In this document: piece after piece, positions 7,016 to 13,484 of the stretch | Numbering within the stretch: position 1 is the stretch's first letter | Layout of the letters: each line of letters starts with the position of its first letter | Assembly: GCA_030038645.1 (NCBI GenBank) | Contig: JASHSR010000533.1 | Location: 1-20,296, forward strand | Direction of reading: 5' to 3' | Source: Gammaproteobacteria bacterium | GTDB lineage: Bacteria > Pseudomonadota > Gammaproteobacteria > Steroidobacterales > Steroidobacteraceae | DNA length: 20,296 nucleotides | Made by a program: the position numbers and the translations under genes | Notes under the pieces: model-generated | Told to the model about the DNA's origin: nothing | The model's database searches: none | What the model saw: the letters and a program-made list of their open reading frames with translations, nothing else

Positions 7016-8095
7016 ATGAACACCGTTGCCATAGGGTTTCCCGGCGGCAGGCCGCTGCTGTGGGACCGCATCCGCGGCCTGTACAGCGGTTTTGGCTACG
7101 CCGTCATGGTGTCCCTGCTGCTGAACTTTTGGGGGTCGGTGGGATACGCGTTCCCCCAGCTTGCATCGGGGAGCATCTCGGGATCCCTGCACGACTTCGG
7201 AGTCAGCGCCTGGTACTCGGCGCTCGCGATGATTCCCGGGCCGCTGCTCATACCCGTGGCGGTCAATCTCGCGCCGCGGGTCGGGCCTCGCCGCCTGCTG
7301 TGGCTGCTCGCGGCCGTCATACCCATGGGCTGGTGGTGCCTGCACGTGATCGACGGCATCGAGTTCGGTTCAAACTGGCGCTCCCTGGGGTATACGCTCG
7401 ATGGGCTGCTCAGCTGCGGGATGGTCGTCGGCCTGTGCGCCTACCACAGCTATTCGCGCACCGCGGCCGATGCGCTGATGCGTACGCGGATCGAGCGTGC
7501 CGGCCTCGATGCCGAGCTGCAACGCGCCCAGCTGCAGCTGCTGCGGGCGCAGATCGAGCCGCACTTCCTGTTCAACACCCTCTCCGTGCTGCGTGCGCTC
7601 GCACGCAGCGACCGGGCCGCGACGGTCGCGATGCTCGATCACCTGATGCGGTACTTCGAGGCCGCGCTGCCGCGCCTGCGGGACGGCGAGGTGTCGTTGA
7701 TGCGGGAGATGGAGCTGGTCGAGGCCTACCTCGCCATCTACCGTGCGCGCATGGGCCCGCGGCTGGCCTACCGGGTCGAGCTGCCGGAGGATCTTCGCCG
7801 GGTGCGGATTCCGCCCATGATGCTGCTGACTCTGGTGGAGAACGCGCTCAAACACGGCATCAGTCCCTCCGTCGAGGGTGGCTTCATCCGCGTCAGCGCC
7901 GCCGCCGAAGGGGAGTCGCTGCTGCTGAAGGTCGCGGATTCGGGCCAGGGCCTCGACGCGCGCCATGGCCATGGCACGGGCCTTGCGAATATCCGTCAGC
8001 GGCTGCTGCTCACGTACGGACCGCGGGCCGTGCTGTCGCTGAAGCCCGCCGAGCCGCGCGGCGTGGTCGCCTGCATCGCGGTGCCGGCGCTGTGA
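7016..8095 (+). CDS. LytS-type sensor histidine kinase (His_kinase family)
   Basis: A 359-residue inner-membrane kinase. The N-terminal 150 residues hold about four membrane segments (near 28-48, 68-86, 92-112, 126-144). The cytoplasmic part has the His_kinase box QIEPHFLFNTL (179-189) with phospho-acceptor His183. An ATPase domain follows, with N-box ENALKHG (275-281), G1 box DSGQGL (308-313) and G2 box GTGLANIRQRL (320-330). All catalytic elements appear intact, so it should autophosphorylate and pass phosphate to the LytTR regulator two genes on. ATG at 7016 was chosen because a GGAG lies 5 bases upstream and the membrane domain begins soon after. The stop is 1 base from the next start, so expression is coupled. 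The signal sensed is unknown; there is no large periplasmic domain. Confidence 0.9.
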   Translation: MNTVAIGFPGGRPLLWDRIRGLYSGFGYAVMVSLLLNFWGSVGYAFPQLASGSISGSLHDFGVSAWYSALAMIPGPLLIPVAVNLAPRVGPRRLLWLLAAVIPMGWWCLHVIDGIEFGSNWRSLGYTLDGLLSCGMVVGLCAYHSYSRTAADALMRTRIERAGLDAELQRAQLQLLRAQIEPHFLFNTLSVLRALARSDRAATVAMLDHLMRYFEAALPRLRDGEVSLMREMELVEAYLAIYRARMGPRLAYRVELPEDLRRVRIPPMMLLTLVENALKHGISPSVEGGFIRVSAAAEGESLLLKVADSGQGLDARHGHGTGLANIRQRLLLTYGPRAVLSLKPAEPRGVVACIAVPAL

Positions 8096-8096
8096 G

Positions 8097-8852
8097 GTGC
8101 CCGTGGAAACGCCGGTGAAGTCTGCGGCCTTCCGTCTGCACTCCGCGAGCGTGTTCGCGGCGGCCGTGGTGCGTGCGCTCACCTGGAAGGCGGTGCTCAT
8201 CGTCCAGGTGCTGGGGGCAGCCCTCGCAGTGCAGTACTGGCTGGAGCGCGTGGGACCCGGGCAGCCGCGCTTCCTACCCGTGCTGATCGTGCAGGCGCTA
8301 TGTGCATTGTACGTGATGCTGGCGGCGCTCGCGGCCGACCAGGCCGTGCGTCGCGGATGGGGGATCTGGCACGCGTTCACGATCGCGCTGATCAGCATCA
8401 CAGGCGCCACGGCCGCGATCCAGTGGGGCATCAACGATTGGCTCGGCGTCTTCAGTCCGGACCGTGGGTTCGGGCAGTTCCAGTACTTCGCCTTCTCCGC
8501 GGGGGGATGGAGCACGGCGCTGCTGGTGTACCTCAACCGCCGGAGCGCACAGCGCGTCCTGGCCGGTGTGCGCGCCGGGGAGTTGGCGCGCCTCACGGAC
8601 GAGCGGAGCCTGCTCGCCTCGCGCCTGGCGGCCGCCCAGATGCAGGTGGACCCTGCCGCGGTGCTGCGGGAGCTAGCGGAAGTACGCGACCGTTATGCGG
8701 CGGCACAGCCGGACGCCGATCACGCGCTCGACCGGCTCATCACGCGGCTACGCGAAAGCGTCGTGTGCAGCGCGGGGGTGGCCACCGTGGGAATTGCGGC
8801 ACCGGGAACGGTGCGGACCGCCGCGGCCGGCAAGCGTGAAGCCCGTCCGTGA
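8097..8852 (+). CDS. Membrane protein resembling a LytS kinase without His box or ATPase domain
   Basis: A 251-residue protein lying 1 base after the kinase and read from a GTG (8097; a second GTG at 8103 is possible). It has four likely membrane segments (about 28-48, 59-80, 92-112, 128-147), then a helical stretch rich in Leu, Ala and Arg. Residues 180-192 (QMQVDPAAVLREL) line up with the kinase box QxQIEPHFLFNTL. The phospho-acceptor His is replaced by Ala186 and the Asn by Arg190, while the following LDRLITRLRES still resembles the end of the dimerisation domain. There is no N, G1 or G2 box, and the protein ends soon after. It is probably a pseudo-kinase that pairs with, or modulates, the neighbouring kinase. 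The alignment is by eye; the function is inference. Confidence 0.75.
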   Translation: MPVETPVKSAAFRLHSASVFAAAVVRALTWKAVLIVQVLGAALAVQYWLERVGPGQPRFLPVLIVQALCALYVMLAALAADQAVRRGWGIWHAFTIALISITGATAAIQWGINDWLGVFSPDRGFGQFQYFAFSAGGWSTALLVYLNRRSAQRVLAGVRAGELARLTDERSLLASRLAAAQMQVDPAAVLRELAEVRDRYAAAQPDADHALDRLITRLRESVVCSAGVATVGIAAPGTVRTAAAGKREARP

Positions 8853-8883
8853 CCCCGCCGCACGCATGCCGGGAAGTGCACGC

Positions 8884-9639
8884 ATGACCGCTCCCGCGGC
8901 CGTCATCGCCGAGGACGAACCGCCGATCCGGCAGGAGATCCGGGAGATCCTGGGGCAGGTGTGGCCGGATCTGCGCATCGTGGCGGAGGTCGGTGACGGC
9001 GTCGAAGCTCTGGCCGCCGTCGAGCGCTTCCGGCCCGATGTCTTCTTTCTCGACATCCAGATGCCGGGCCTCGACGGTCTCACGGTGGCGCAACGCCTGA
9101 ACGGCCAGGCCCATGTAGTGTTCATCACCGCCTTCGATCGGTACGCCGTCTCGGCCTTCGAGCAAGGGGCGCTCGACTACGTGCTGAAGCCCATCTCGGT
9201 GCCGCGCCTGAGGCTCACCGTCGAGCGCCTGCGCACGCGCCTCGCGGAGCCGCCCGCGGACCTCAGCCGCATCGCCGAGCTGCTGAAGGACATGGCGCCG
9301 GCGGAGTCGAAGTACATCAAGTGGCTGACGGTGCCGCACGGATCGGAGCTGCGCGTGGTGGCAGTGGCCGAGATCTCCTACCTGCGGGCGGACACCAAGT
9401 ACACCACCGTGGTCACGCCGCACGGCTCCTTCCTGATGAACGCCTCCCTGCGCCAGATGCGGGAGAAGCTCGATCCGCAGGTGTTCTGGCAGATTCACCG
9501 CAGCGTGGTGGTCAACGTCGGCGCCATCGACACCATCTACCGCTCCTTCCGCGGCACCCTGGAGGTGAAGGTCAGGGGCCACGACGAGCTGCTGCGCGTC
9601 AGTGCCGCGCACGTGCACCTGTTCCGGGAGCTGCGGTAG
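8884..9639 (+). CDS. LytTR-family response regulator
   Basis: A 251-residue regulator. The receiver domain (1-120) has the acidic pair Glu10-Asp11, phospho-acceptor Asp57 in FFLDIQMPGLDG, Thr82 in ITAFD and Lys102 in VLKPI: a complete active site. A linker leads to a LytTR DNA-binding domain (about 145-250) with YIKWLTV, EISYLRADTKYT and FWQIHRSVVVNVGAI. It is the expected partner of the kinase at 7016. ATG at 8884 follows GGGAAG at 8871-8876; an ATG at 8866 would add six residues. The gap to the preceding gene is 31 bases, so kinase, pseudo-kinase and regulator form one operon. LytTR proteins usually bind pairs of short repeats upstream of exported-protein genes; the divergent secreted protein at 5979 is a candidate target. 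Confidence 0.92.
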   Translation: MTAPAAVIAEDEPPIRQEIREILGQVWPDLRIVAEVGDGVEALAAVERFRPDVFFLDIQMPGLDGLTVAQRLNGQAHVVFITAFDRYAVSAFEQGALDYVLKPISVPRLRLTVERLRTRLAEPPADLSRIAELLKDMAPAESKYIKWLTVPHGSELRVVAVAEISYLRADTKYTTVVTPHGSFLMNASLRQMREKLDPQVFWQIHRSVVVNVGAIDTIYRSFRGTLEVKVRGHDELLRVSAAHVHLFRELR

Positions 9640-9681
9640 GGCACGCCGGGCCCCGATTGCACATAGCCCTCCTGCTTCGGT

Positions 9682-9963
9682 TTGCCCCCGAAACTCTCAG
9701 ATGTCTACGAGACCAGCGCAGCCGCGGTGGATCGCGGCGATGAGCGCTTGCGCCCCTTATGGCTTTCCACGGAACGGCGTCGCTCGAGCGGACTCACGGA
9801 AAAGGTTCTTTCGTTGATCAGGGCACGCCCGGGTATACGGCCCTCGGAACTCAATCGGCTTTTGCGGATAGAACAGTCCGATGGTCCGCGCAACACGCTG
9901 ATCAAGCGCGGACTTGTGCGAAAGGAGAAGGAGGGCTCGTCCATGCGGTATTACCCCGTCTGA
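9682..9963 (+). CDS. Small winged-helix DNA-binding protein
   Basis: A 93-residue protein. Residues 38-92 fold like a winged helix: LTEKVLSLIRARPGIRPSELNRLL (helices, shown here as the span 38-61), a variable recognition helix (about 64-76), then GLVRKEKEGSSMRYYPV as the wing. A PGIRPSEL element and a closing RYYPV are common in small MarR/ArsR-like regulators. The start is uncertain. A TTG at 9682 gives the longest frame but has no clear ribosome-binding site; a TAG at 9664 closes the frame upstream, and a GTG near 9730 would remove the poorly structured N-terminus. It follows the LytTR regulator by 42 bases and may be co-transcribed. Its target is not evident. Confidence 0.6.
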   Translation: MPPKLSDVYETSAAAVDRGDERLRPLWLSTERRRSSGLTEKVLSLIRARPGIRPSELNRLLRIEQSDGPRNTLIKRGLVRKEKEGSSMRYYPV

Positions 9964-10030
9964 TCCCGGCCTGGATTCTTGCTTGTGCCGGCCCTCGATC
10001 GCGCGGCGTGTCACGAAGCGATTACGTGCC

Positions 10031-10801
10031 TTAGATTCCCTTCACCTCGCCGCCGTCCATGCGCAACGACGCTCCGGTGAGCCACTTTGCGGCGGGCGAT
10101 ACCATGAAGCTCAATAGTTCCGCAATCTCCTCCGGCCGACCATAGCGGCTGATGCCGATTTCCTGGGGGAATCTTTCCATTGCCTCCTCGACACTCATTC
10201 CATGCTCCGGCGCCCACTTCTCGAGAAAGGAGCGCCGTCGCCGGGTCATCACGGGGCCCGGAACGACGCTGTTGACCTGAATACCGTCCTTTATGCCCTG
10301 TTCGGCGAATGCCTTCGCGAGGGCGGTAATCGCGGCGTTCGTGGCGGCAACCGCTGCGAATGCCGGCTTCGGATCGAGTGAGGCGCTCCCCGACATGAAC
10401 ACCACCGATCCCTGGGACCGCTTCAACGCGTTCCACGCCCTTATCGTCAGGCGGCGCGCGCCGTGCAGCTTCAGTTCCATTCCGGCATTCCATTGCTCGT
10501 CCGTCATTTCAAACAGAGCGATCTGTGGAACGGCTCCGGCAATGTTCAGTATCGCATCGATCCGCCCGAAGCGCTCGAGCGTACGCCCGACGAGCGTGTT
10601 CGGGGCGCCCGGATCGCTCAGGTCGAGGTCGCAAACGAGCGGCTCGGCGCCACCTGCTCTCACTGCCTCGGCCACTTCGCCGAGCGCCGCGGCGCTGCGG
10701 GCCGCAAGGGCGATGGCTGAGAACTCCCGAGCGAGACGAATCGCGGTCGCACGCCCGATGCCTTGGCTTGCGCCGGTAACCACAGCGACGGAAGCTCTCA
10801 T
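10031..10801 (-). CDS. SDR-family protein lacking the YxxxK catalytic pair
   Basis: A 256-residue Rossmann-fold protein of classical SDR length. The cofactor site is intact: TGASQGIG (9-16), CDLDLSD near 57-63, and NIAG (86-89). NSVVPGPVMT (177-186) is also normal. The active site is not: the segment that should read Y-x-x-x-K reads FAAVAATNAA, with Val151 and Asn155 in place of Tyr and Lys, while a serine (Ser137 or Ser139) remains upstream. Ordinary SDR oxidoreductase chemistry is therefore doubtful; it may bind NAD(P) without standard catalysis or use another residue. ATG at 10801 has an AGGAG 8 bases upstream. It follows the alpha/beta hydrolase by 129 bases on the same strand and probably shares its control by the divergent CGNR regulator. 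Confidence 0.87.
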   Translation of the reverse strand: MRASVAVVTGASQGIGRATAIRLAREFSAIALAARSAAALGEVAEAVRAGGAEPLVCDLDLSDPGAPNTLVGRTLERFGRIDAILNIAGAVPQIALFEMTDEQWNAGMELKLHGARRLTIRAWNALKRSQGSVVFMSGSASLDPKPAFAAVAATNAAITALAKAFAEQGIKDGIQVNSVVPGPVMTRRRRSFLEKWAPEHGMSVEEAMERFPQEIGISRYGRPEEIAELLSFMVSPAAKWLTGASLRMDGGEVKGI

Positions 10802-10930
10802 GGCGCGATCTCCTGCGACGTAATCAAGACGATCGAAACGGCGTGGTCAAACGGCATTTGCCGGTACGTTGGCTCGAATTCGCTCGGGTGCACGAGCGCT
10901 CGATATCACGGTGGCAGCCTCTCCGCTCGT

Positions 10931-11779
10931 TCAGCCGAAGAACGCCCGGATGCGCTCGGCAATGAAATCCGCCGAGTCCTCGAGCGCGAAGTGCCCGGTA
11001 TCGATGAAATGAAGCTCCGCCTTCGGCAAATCGCGCTGATACGCCCTTGCGCCGTCTTCCGTGAAGAATGGGTCGTTCTTTCCCCAGACGATGAGCATCC
11101 TCGGCTGGTGCTCGCGAAAATAGGCGTGCCAGTTCTCGTAATGAGCGAGATTCGACTGATAATTGTGGAGGAGATCGAGCTGGATGGCGTCGTTGCCCGG
11201 CCTGTCGAGGAACAGCTGATCGACGGTGTAGGCATCCGGGTTGATTCGTGCCGGATCCCGCACGCCGTGCGTATACTGGAAGAATGTGGTTTCCCGGGTG
11301 AGCAACGCGCGAACGGGTTTTTCGGTTTCCGCGCTGCGGTGTTTCCAGAAAGGCTTCATCGGCTCGAACGCGGCACCGATGCCTTCGGCATAGGCATTGC
11401 CGTTCTGAACGACAATCCCTTCGATCGCCTCGGGATGCCTATTGGCGATCCGGTAGCCGACCGGCGCACCATAATCCTGTACGTAGATGCTGAATCTCTG
11501 CAAACCCAGGGCGCCGAGCAACAGCTCCTCGGTGAATGCGGCAAGATTATCGAACGTGTAGGCGAAACGATCGGCCGCGGGCGCATCGCTATAGCCGAAG
11601 CCTGGATAATCCGGCGCAATCACGTGAAACTGGTCGGCGAGCCGTGGAATGAGATCCCGAAACATGTGCGAGGAGCTGGGAAAGCCATGCAGCAGTGCGA
11701 GCGTAGGGGCGGTGTTCGGTCCGGCTTCGCGATAGAACAGCCTCTGACCCTTGATAGTGGCGAACTGATACCGAGTCAT
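10931..11779 (-). CDS. Alpha/beta hydrolase with an aspartate nucleophile (dehalogenase/epoxide hydrolase-like)
   Basis: A 282-residue alpha/beta-hydrolase. Visible features: the oxyanion segment HGFPSSS (31-37); APDYPGFGYSD (55-65); the nucleophile elbow YVQDYGAPVG (99-108), where Asp102 takes the place of the usual serine; the acid WGKNDPFF (232-239) with Asp236; and the catalytic His263 in DTGHFALED. A cap domain spans about 130-215. An aspartate nucleophile places it with haloalkane dehalogenases and epoxide hydrolases, which attack carbon-halogen or epoxide carbons. The trailing WGKNDPFF and missing halide-binding Trp next to the nucleophile (Tyr103 here) leave the substrate open. ATG at 11779 has GGAGG about 8 bases upstream. 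It is divergent from the CGNR gene and followed by the SDR gene. Confidence 0.87.
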   Translation of the reverse strand: MTRYQFATIKGQRLFYREAGPNTAPTLALLHGFPSSSHMFRDLIPRLADQFHVIAPDYPGFGYSDAPAADRFAYTFDNLAAFTEELLLGALGLQRFSIYVQDYGAPVGYRIANRHPEAIEGIVVQNGNAYAEGIGAAFEPMKPFWKHRSAETEKPVRALLTRETTFFQYTHGVRDPARINPDAYTVDQLFLDRPGNDAIQLDLLHNYQSNLAHYENWHAYFREHQPRMLIVWGKNDPFFTEDGARAYQRDLPKAELHFIDTGHFALEDSADFIAERIRAFFG

Positions 11780-11935
11780 TAGGGTGTCCTCCGGCGGAAA
11801 GGGCGACGGGCTGGGCCTGCGTCGAGCGTGACGCTGGGCTCGCAGAGCACACGGGAGGGTAAGATAGACGACACCAGTAAAAGATGCAATAGAGGTGTAC
11901 AGGATTCGATATGTCTCTTCCGAAGGGGTGAGGTC
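11780..11935. promoter_or_regulatory. Divergent promoter region of hydrolase and CGNR genes
   Basis: This 156-base gap separates two divergent starts. ACACC (11871-11875) and GGTGT (11894-11898) form a short dyad with an 18-base AT-rich centre, a plausible operator for the CGNR protein. A weak minus-strand promoter, TTGCAT (11884-11889) and TATCTT (11861-11866) 17 bases apart, overlaps it. Confidence 0.35.
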
Positions 11936-12559
11936 GTGGTTGCCAAAGCGAAGGCGCGGGCGGAGTGGGTCGACGGTTTTCTGTTCGTCGGCAATCAGCT
12001 TGCGCTCGATTTTCTGAACACGAGACTCATACTGGCCGGCGGGCCCCAGGAGTTGCTGACCGATGTGGCCGCGCTCGAGCGCTGGCTGGTTGCCGCGGGT
12101 GTGCTGGAACCCGCTCGGCGGCCTGGTTGGCGCAATTCGGCCAAGGGACGGCAGTCTCTGAAGAGGCTCCTGAGCTTTCGCGAAAAGCTGCGCGCCGAGA
12201 TCATTCGCCGGGAGGGCGGCTTGAGCATCAGCGAGACCTTTCTCGGCGAGCTCAACCGGCTTCTCGAGAGCCACCCGTGCCGCATGGCGGTGCACCGGGG
12301 CGGAAAGGATTTATCACTCGGATTGGTATTTGAGCCGCGAGTCCCCGACGACGTGTGTGCACCGATCGCCGCAGCGGTGGCGAATCTGCTCGCGGTCGTC
12401 CCGAAAGACCGAGTTCGCAAGTGCGAATCCGCCACGTGTGTCGTTCATTTCTGCGACACGAGCAAAAAGGGGGCGCGGCGCTGGTGCAGTATGAATCTCT
12501 GCGGTAACAAGGTGAAGGTTGCGGCTTACCGCGAGCGCAATCGTTCCCGCTCGCCTTGA
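11936..12559 (+). CDS. CGNR zinc-finger (ABATE-domain) transcriptional regulator
   Basis: A 207-residue protein. The N-terminal ABATE domain (about 12-150) opens with FVGNQLALDFLNT (17-29), typical of the family. The C-terminal zinc finger has Cys163, Cys168, Cys184 and Cys189 in C-x4-C and WCSMNLCGNK spacing, followed by VKVAAYRER. The name-giving CGNR reads CGNK here, a conservative change. These proteins are thought to act as stress-linked or local transcription regulators; few have been studied. GTG at 11936 was chosen because the family start falls there and an AAGGGG lies upstream; a longer frame to 11828 crosses the promoter gap. It is divergent from the hydrolase/SDR pair, which it probably controls. 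Confidence 0.87.
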   Translation: MVAKAKARAEWVDGFLFVGNQLALDFLNTRLILAGGPQELLTDVAALERWLVAAGVLEPARRPGWRNSAKGRQSLKRLLSFREKLRAEIIRREGGLSISETFLGELNRLLESHPCRMAVHRGGKDLSLGLVFEPRVPDDVCAPIAAAVANLLAVVPKDRVRKCESATCVVHFCDTSKKGARRWCSMNLCGNKVKVAAYRERNRSRSP

Positions 12560-12795
12560 AGTTCCGCCGGCGACGTTACGACCGCTTTCGCAGATCTTGG
12601 CGCCGATGGCTGCTGCGCCTGGTGATCCGGTCCGTTCGGAGGCGCGTGGTGGAGATGGATGTGCACGGCGGGCGCTGCGGACCAGCCGCCCGCGCGTCGC
12701 GGCGAATTGTGGTGTACAGTATCGCGTGTACGTGCGCGCTCGGCATTCTGGGCTTAGACACGGCGTACCGCTCATCAACGCCAAACGGAGAGCCC
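12560..12795. other. Intergenic spacer before the small-gene pair
   Basis: A 236-base gap. It contains two copies of GTGTAC (12712-12717 and 12726-12731), 14 bases apart, which could be a promoter-side repeat for the two small genes. An arginine-rich open frame running in from 12556 lacks a ribosome-binding site and is not called. Confidence 0.3.
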
Positions 12796-12972
12796 GTGGC
12801 CAAAGCTAACTATCGTCACGCTAGGAAGCAGAGAGAGCTCGCGCGTAAGGCGCGACAACAAGAGAAGCAGCAACGTCGATCCGCGCGCCGCAGTTCTCCC
12901 GGCACGGACGGGCCAGTGGAGGCAGCAGAGCAGCCGGTTCTGCCACCGTCACCCTCCGGCGACCCGACGTGA
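12796..12972 (+). CDS. Small basic conserved protein of unknown function
   Basis: A 58-residue protein read from a GTG at 12796, with CGGAGAG just upstream. The first 32 residues form a highly basic helix (MAKANYRHARKQRELARKAR, then QQEKQQRR); the tail is Pro/Ser-rich and disordered-looking. I recall similar short MAKANYxHARRQKELARK proteins across Beta- and Gammaproteobacteria, all uncharacterised. The basic helix suggests nucleic-acid or ribosome contact, but that is inference. Its TGA overlaps the GTG of the next gene by 2 bases, so the two are translationally coupled. Upstream Arg-rich codons in the same frame lack a start signal and were excluded. Confidence 0.72.
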   Translation: MAKANYRHARKQRELARKARQQEKQQRRSARRSSPGTDGPVEAAEQPVLPPSPSGDPT

Positions 12973-13376
12973 GACTGGCGATCGCCGCAGCCGTGGACTC
13001 GCCTCGGGAGCGCACCGAGCGGTTGCGCCGTGAGCGCGCGGCAGCCCGGGCGCTGAGAGTGGTGTTTCCGGCACTCGAGGAGCTGCGCCTGGAGTTGAGA
13101 TTCGAGGATGGGAGCTCGAGGGCTCCGGCGTTCCAGCTGCACATAATGCACCCGCCTGCCCGCGCCTTTTTCAGGTTCCCATGCCCGCACGCCGACTGTA
13201 CGGGGCAATTCGATCTGTCATCTGCCGTCAACGACGCCTCTACACATCCGGCGCAACGTTCGGAAGGGGTCCTCGTCTGCTCGGGCCTGCGCCCGCGGAC
13301 TCATGACTCGAAGCAACCGTGCCAGTTGCAGTTGTTTTATGGCATCACGGCGAAGCCGTATGCCGCAGGTGGCTGA
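12969..13376 (+). CDS. Four-cysteine protein of unknown function, coupled to the basic protein
   Basis: A 135-residue cytoplasmic protein. It begins with a charged helix (PRERTERLRRERAA, 12-25), then a beta-rich centre with ALEELRLELRFED (35-47) and PPARAFFRFPCPHADCTGQF (62-81). Cys72 and Cys77 (C-x4-C) and Cys104 and Cys118 are spaced like a zinc ribbon, and the segment ending QPCQLQLFYGI is the most family-like part. No characterised homologue comes to mind, but I recall this arrangement next to small basic proteins in related genomes. Start GTG at 12969 overlaps the preceding stop. A role with the small basic protein, perhaps as a two-part nucleic-acid-binding unit, is inference. Confidence 0.72.
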   Translation: MRLAIAAAVDSPRERTERLRRERAAARALRVVFPALEELRLELRFEDGSSRAPAFQLHIMHPPARAFFRFPCPHADCTGQFDLSSAVNDASTHPAQRSEGVLVCSGLRPRTHDSKQPCQLQLFYGITAKPYAAGG

Positions 13377-13484
13377 CGGTCCTGCCTGCGTTTGCCTGGC
13401 GGGAGATCGCTTGGGTCGCAGGCGATTCAAAGCCATACGGAAACCGGCGGGTGGCGGAGCTATCGTAGGGCAAAGCGCCGCACT

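Noticed and set aside
11861..11889. Minus-strand sigma-70 promoter TTGCAT-17-TATCTT
   Set aside because: Spacing is good, but both boxes match the consensus poorly; mentioned only within the promoter gap.
11780..12295. Upstream extension of the alpha/beta hydrolase frame
   Set aside because: It is antisense to the CGNR gene; ATG 11779 has a proper ribosome-binding site and starts the hydrolase fold.
12556..12795. Arg-rich upstream extension of the small basic protein
   Set aside because: No start signal, while GTG 12796 has CGGAGAG and begins the recalled family sequence.
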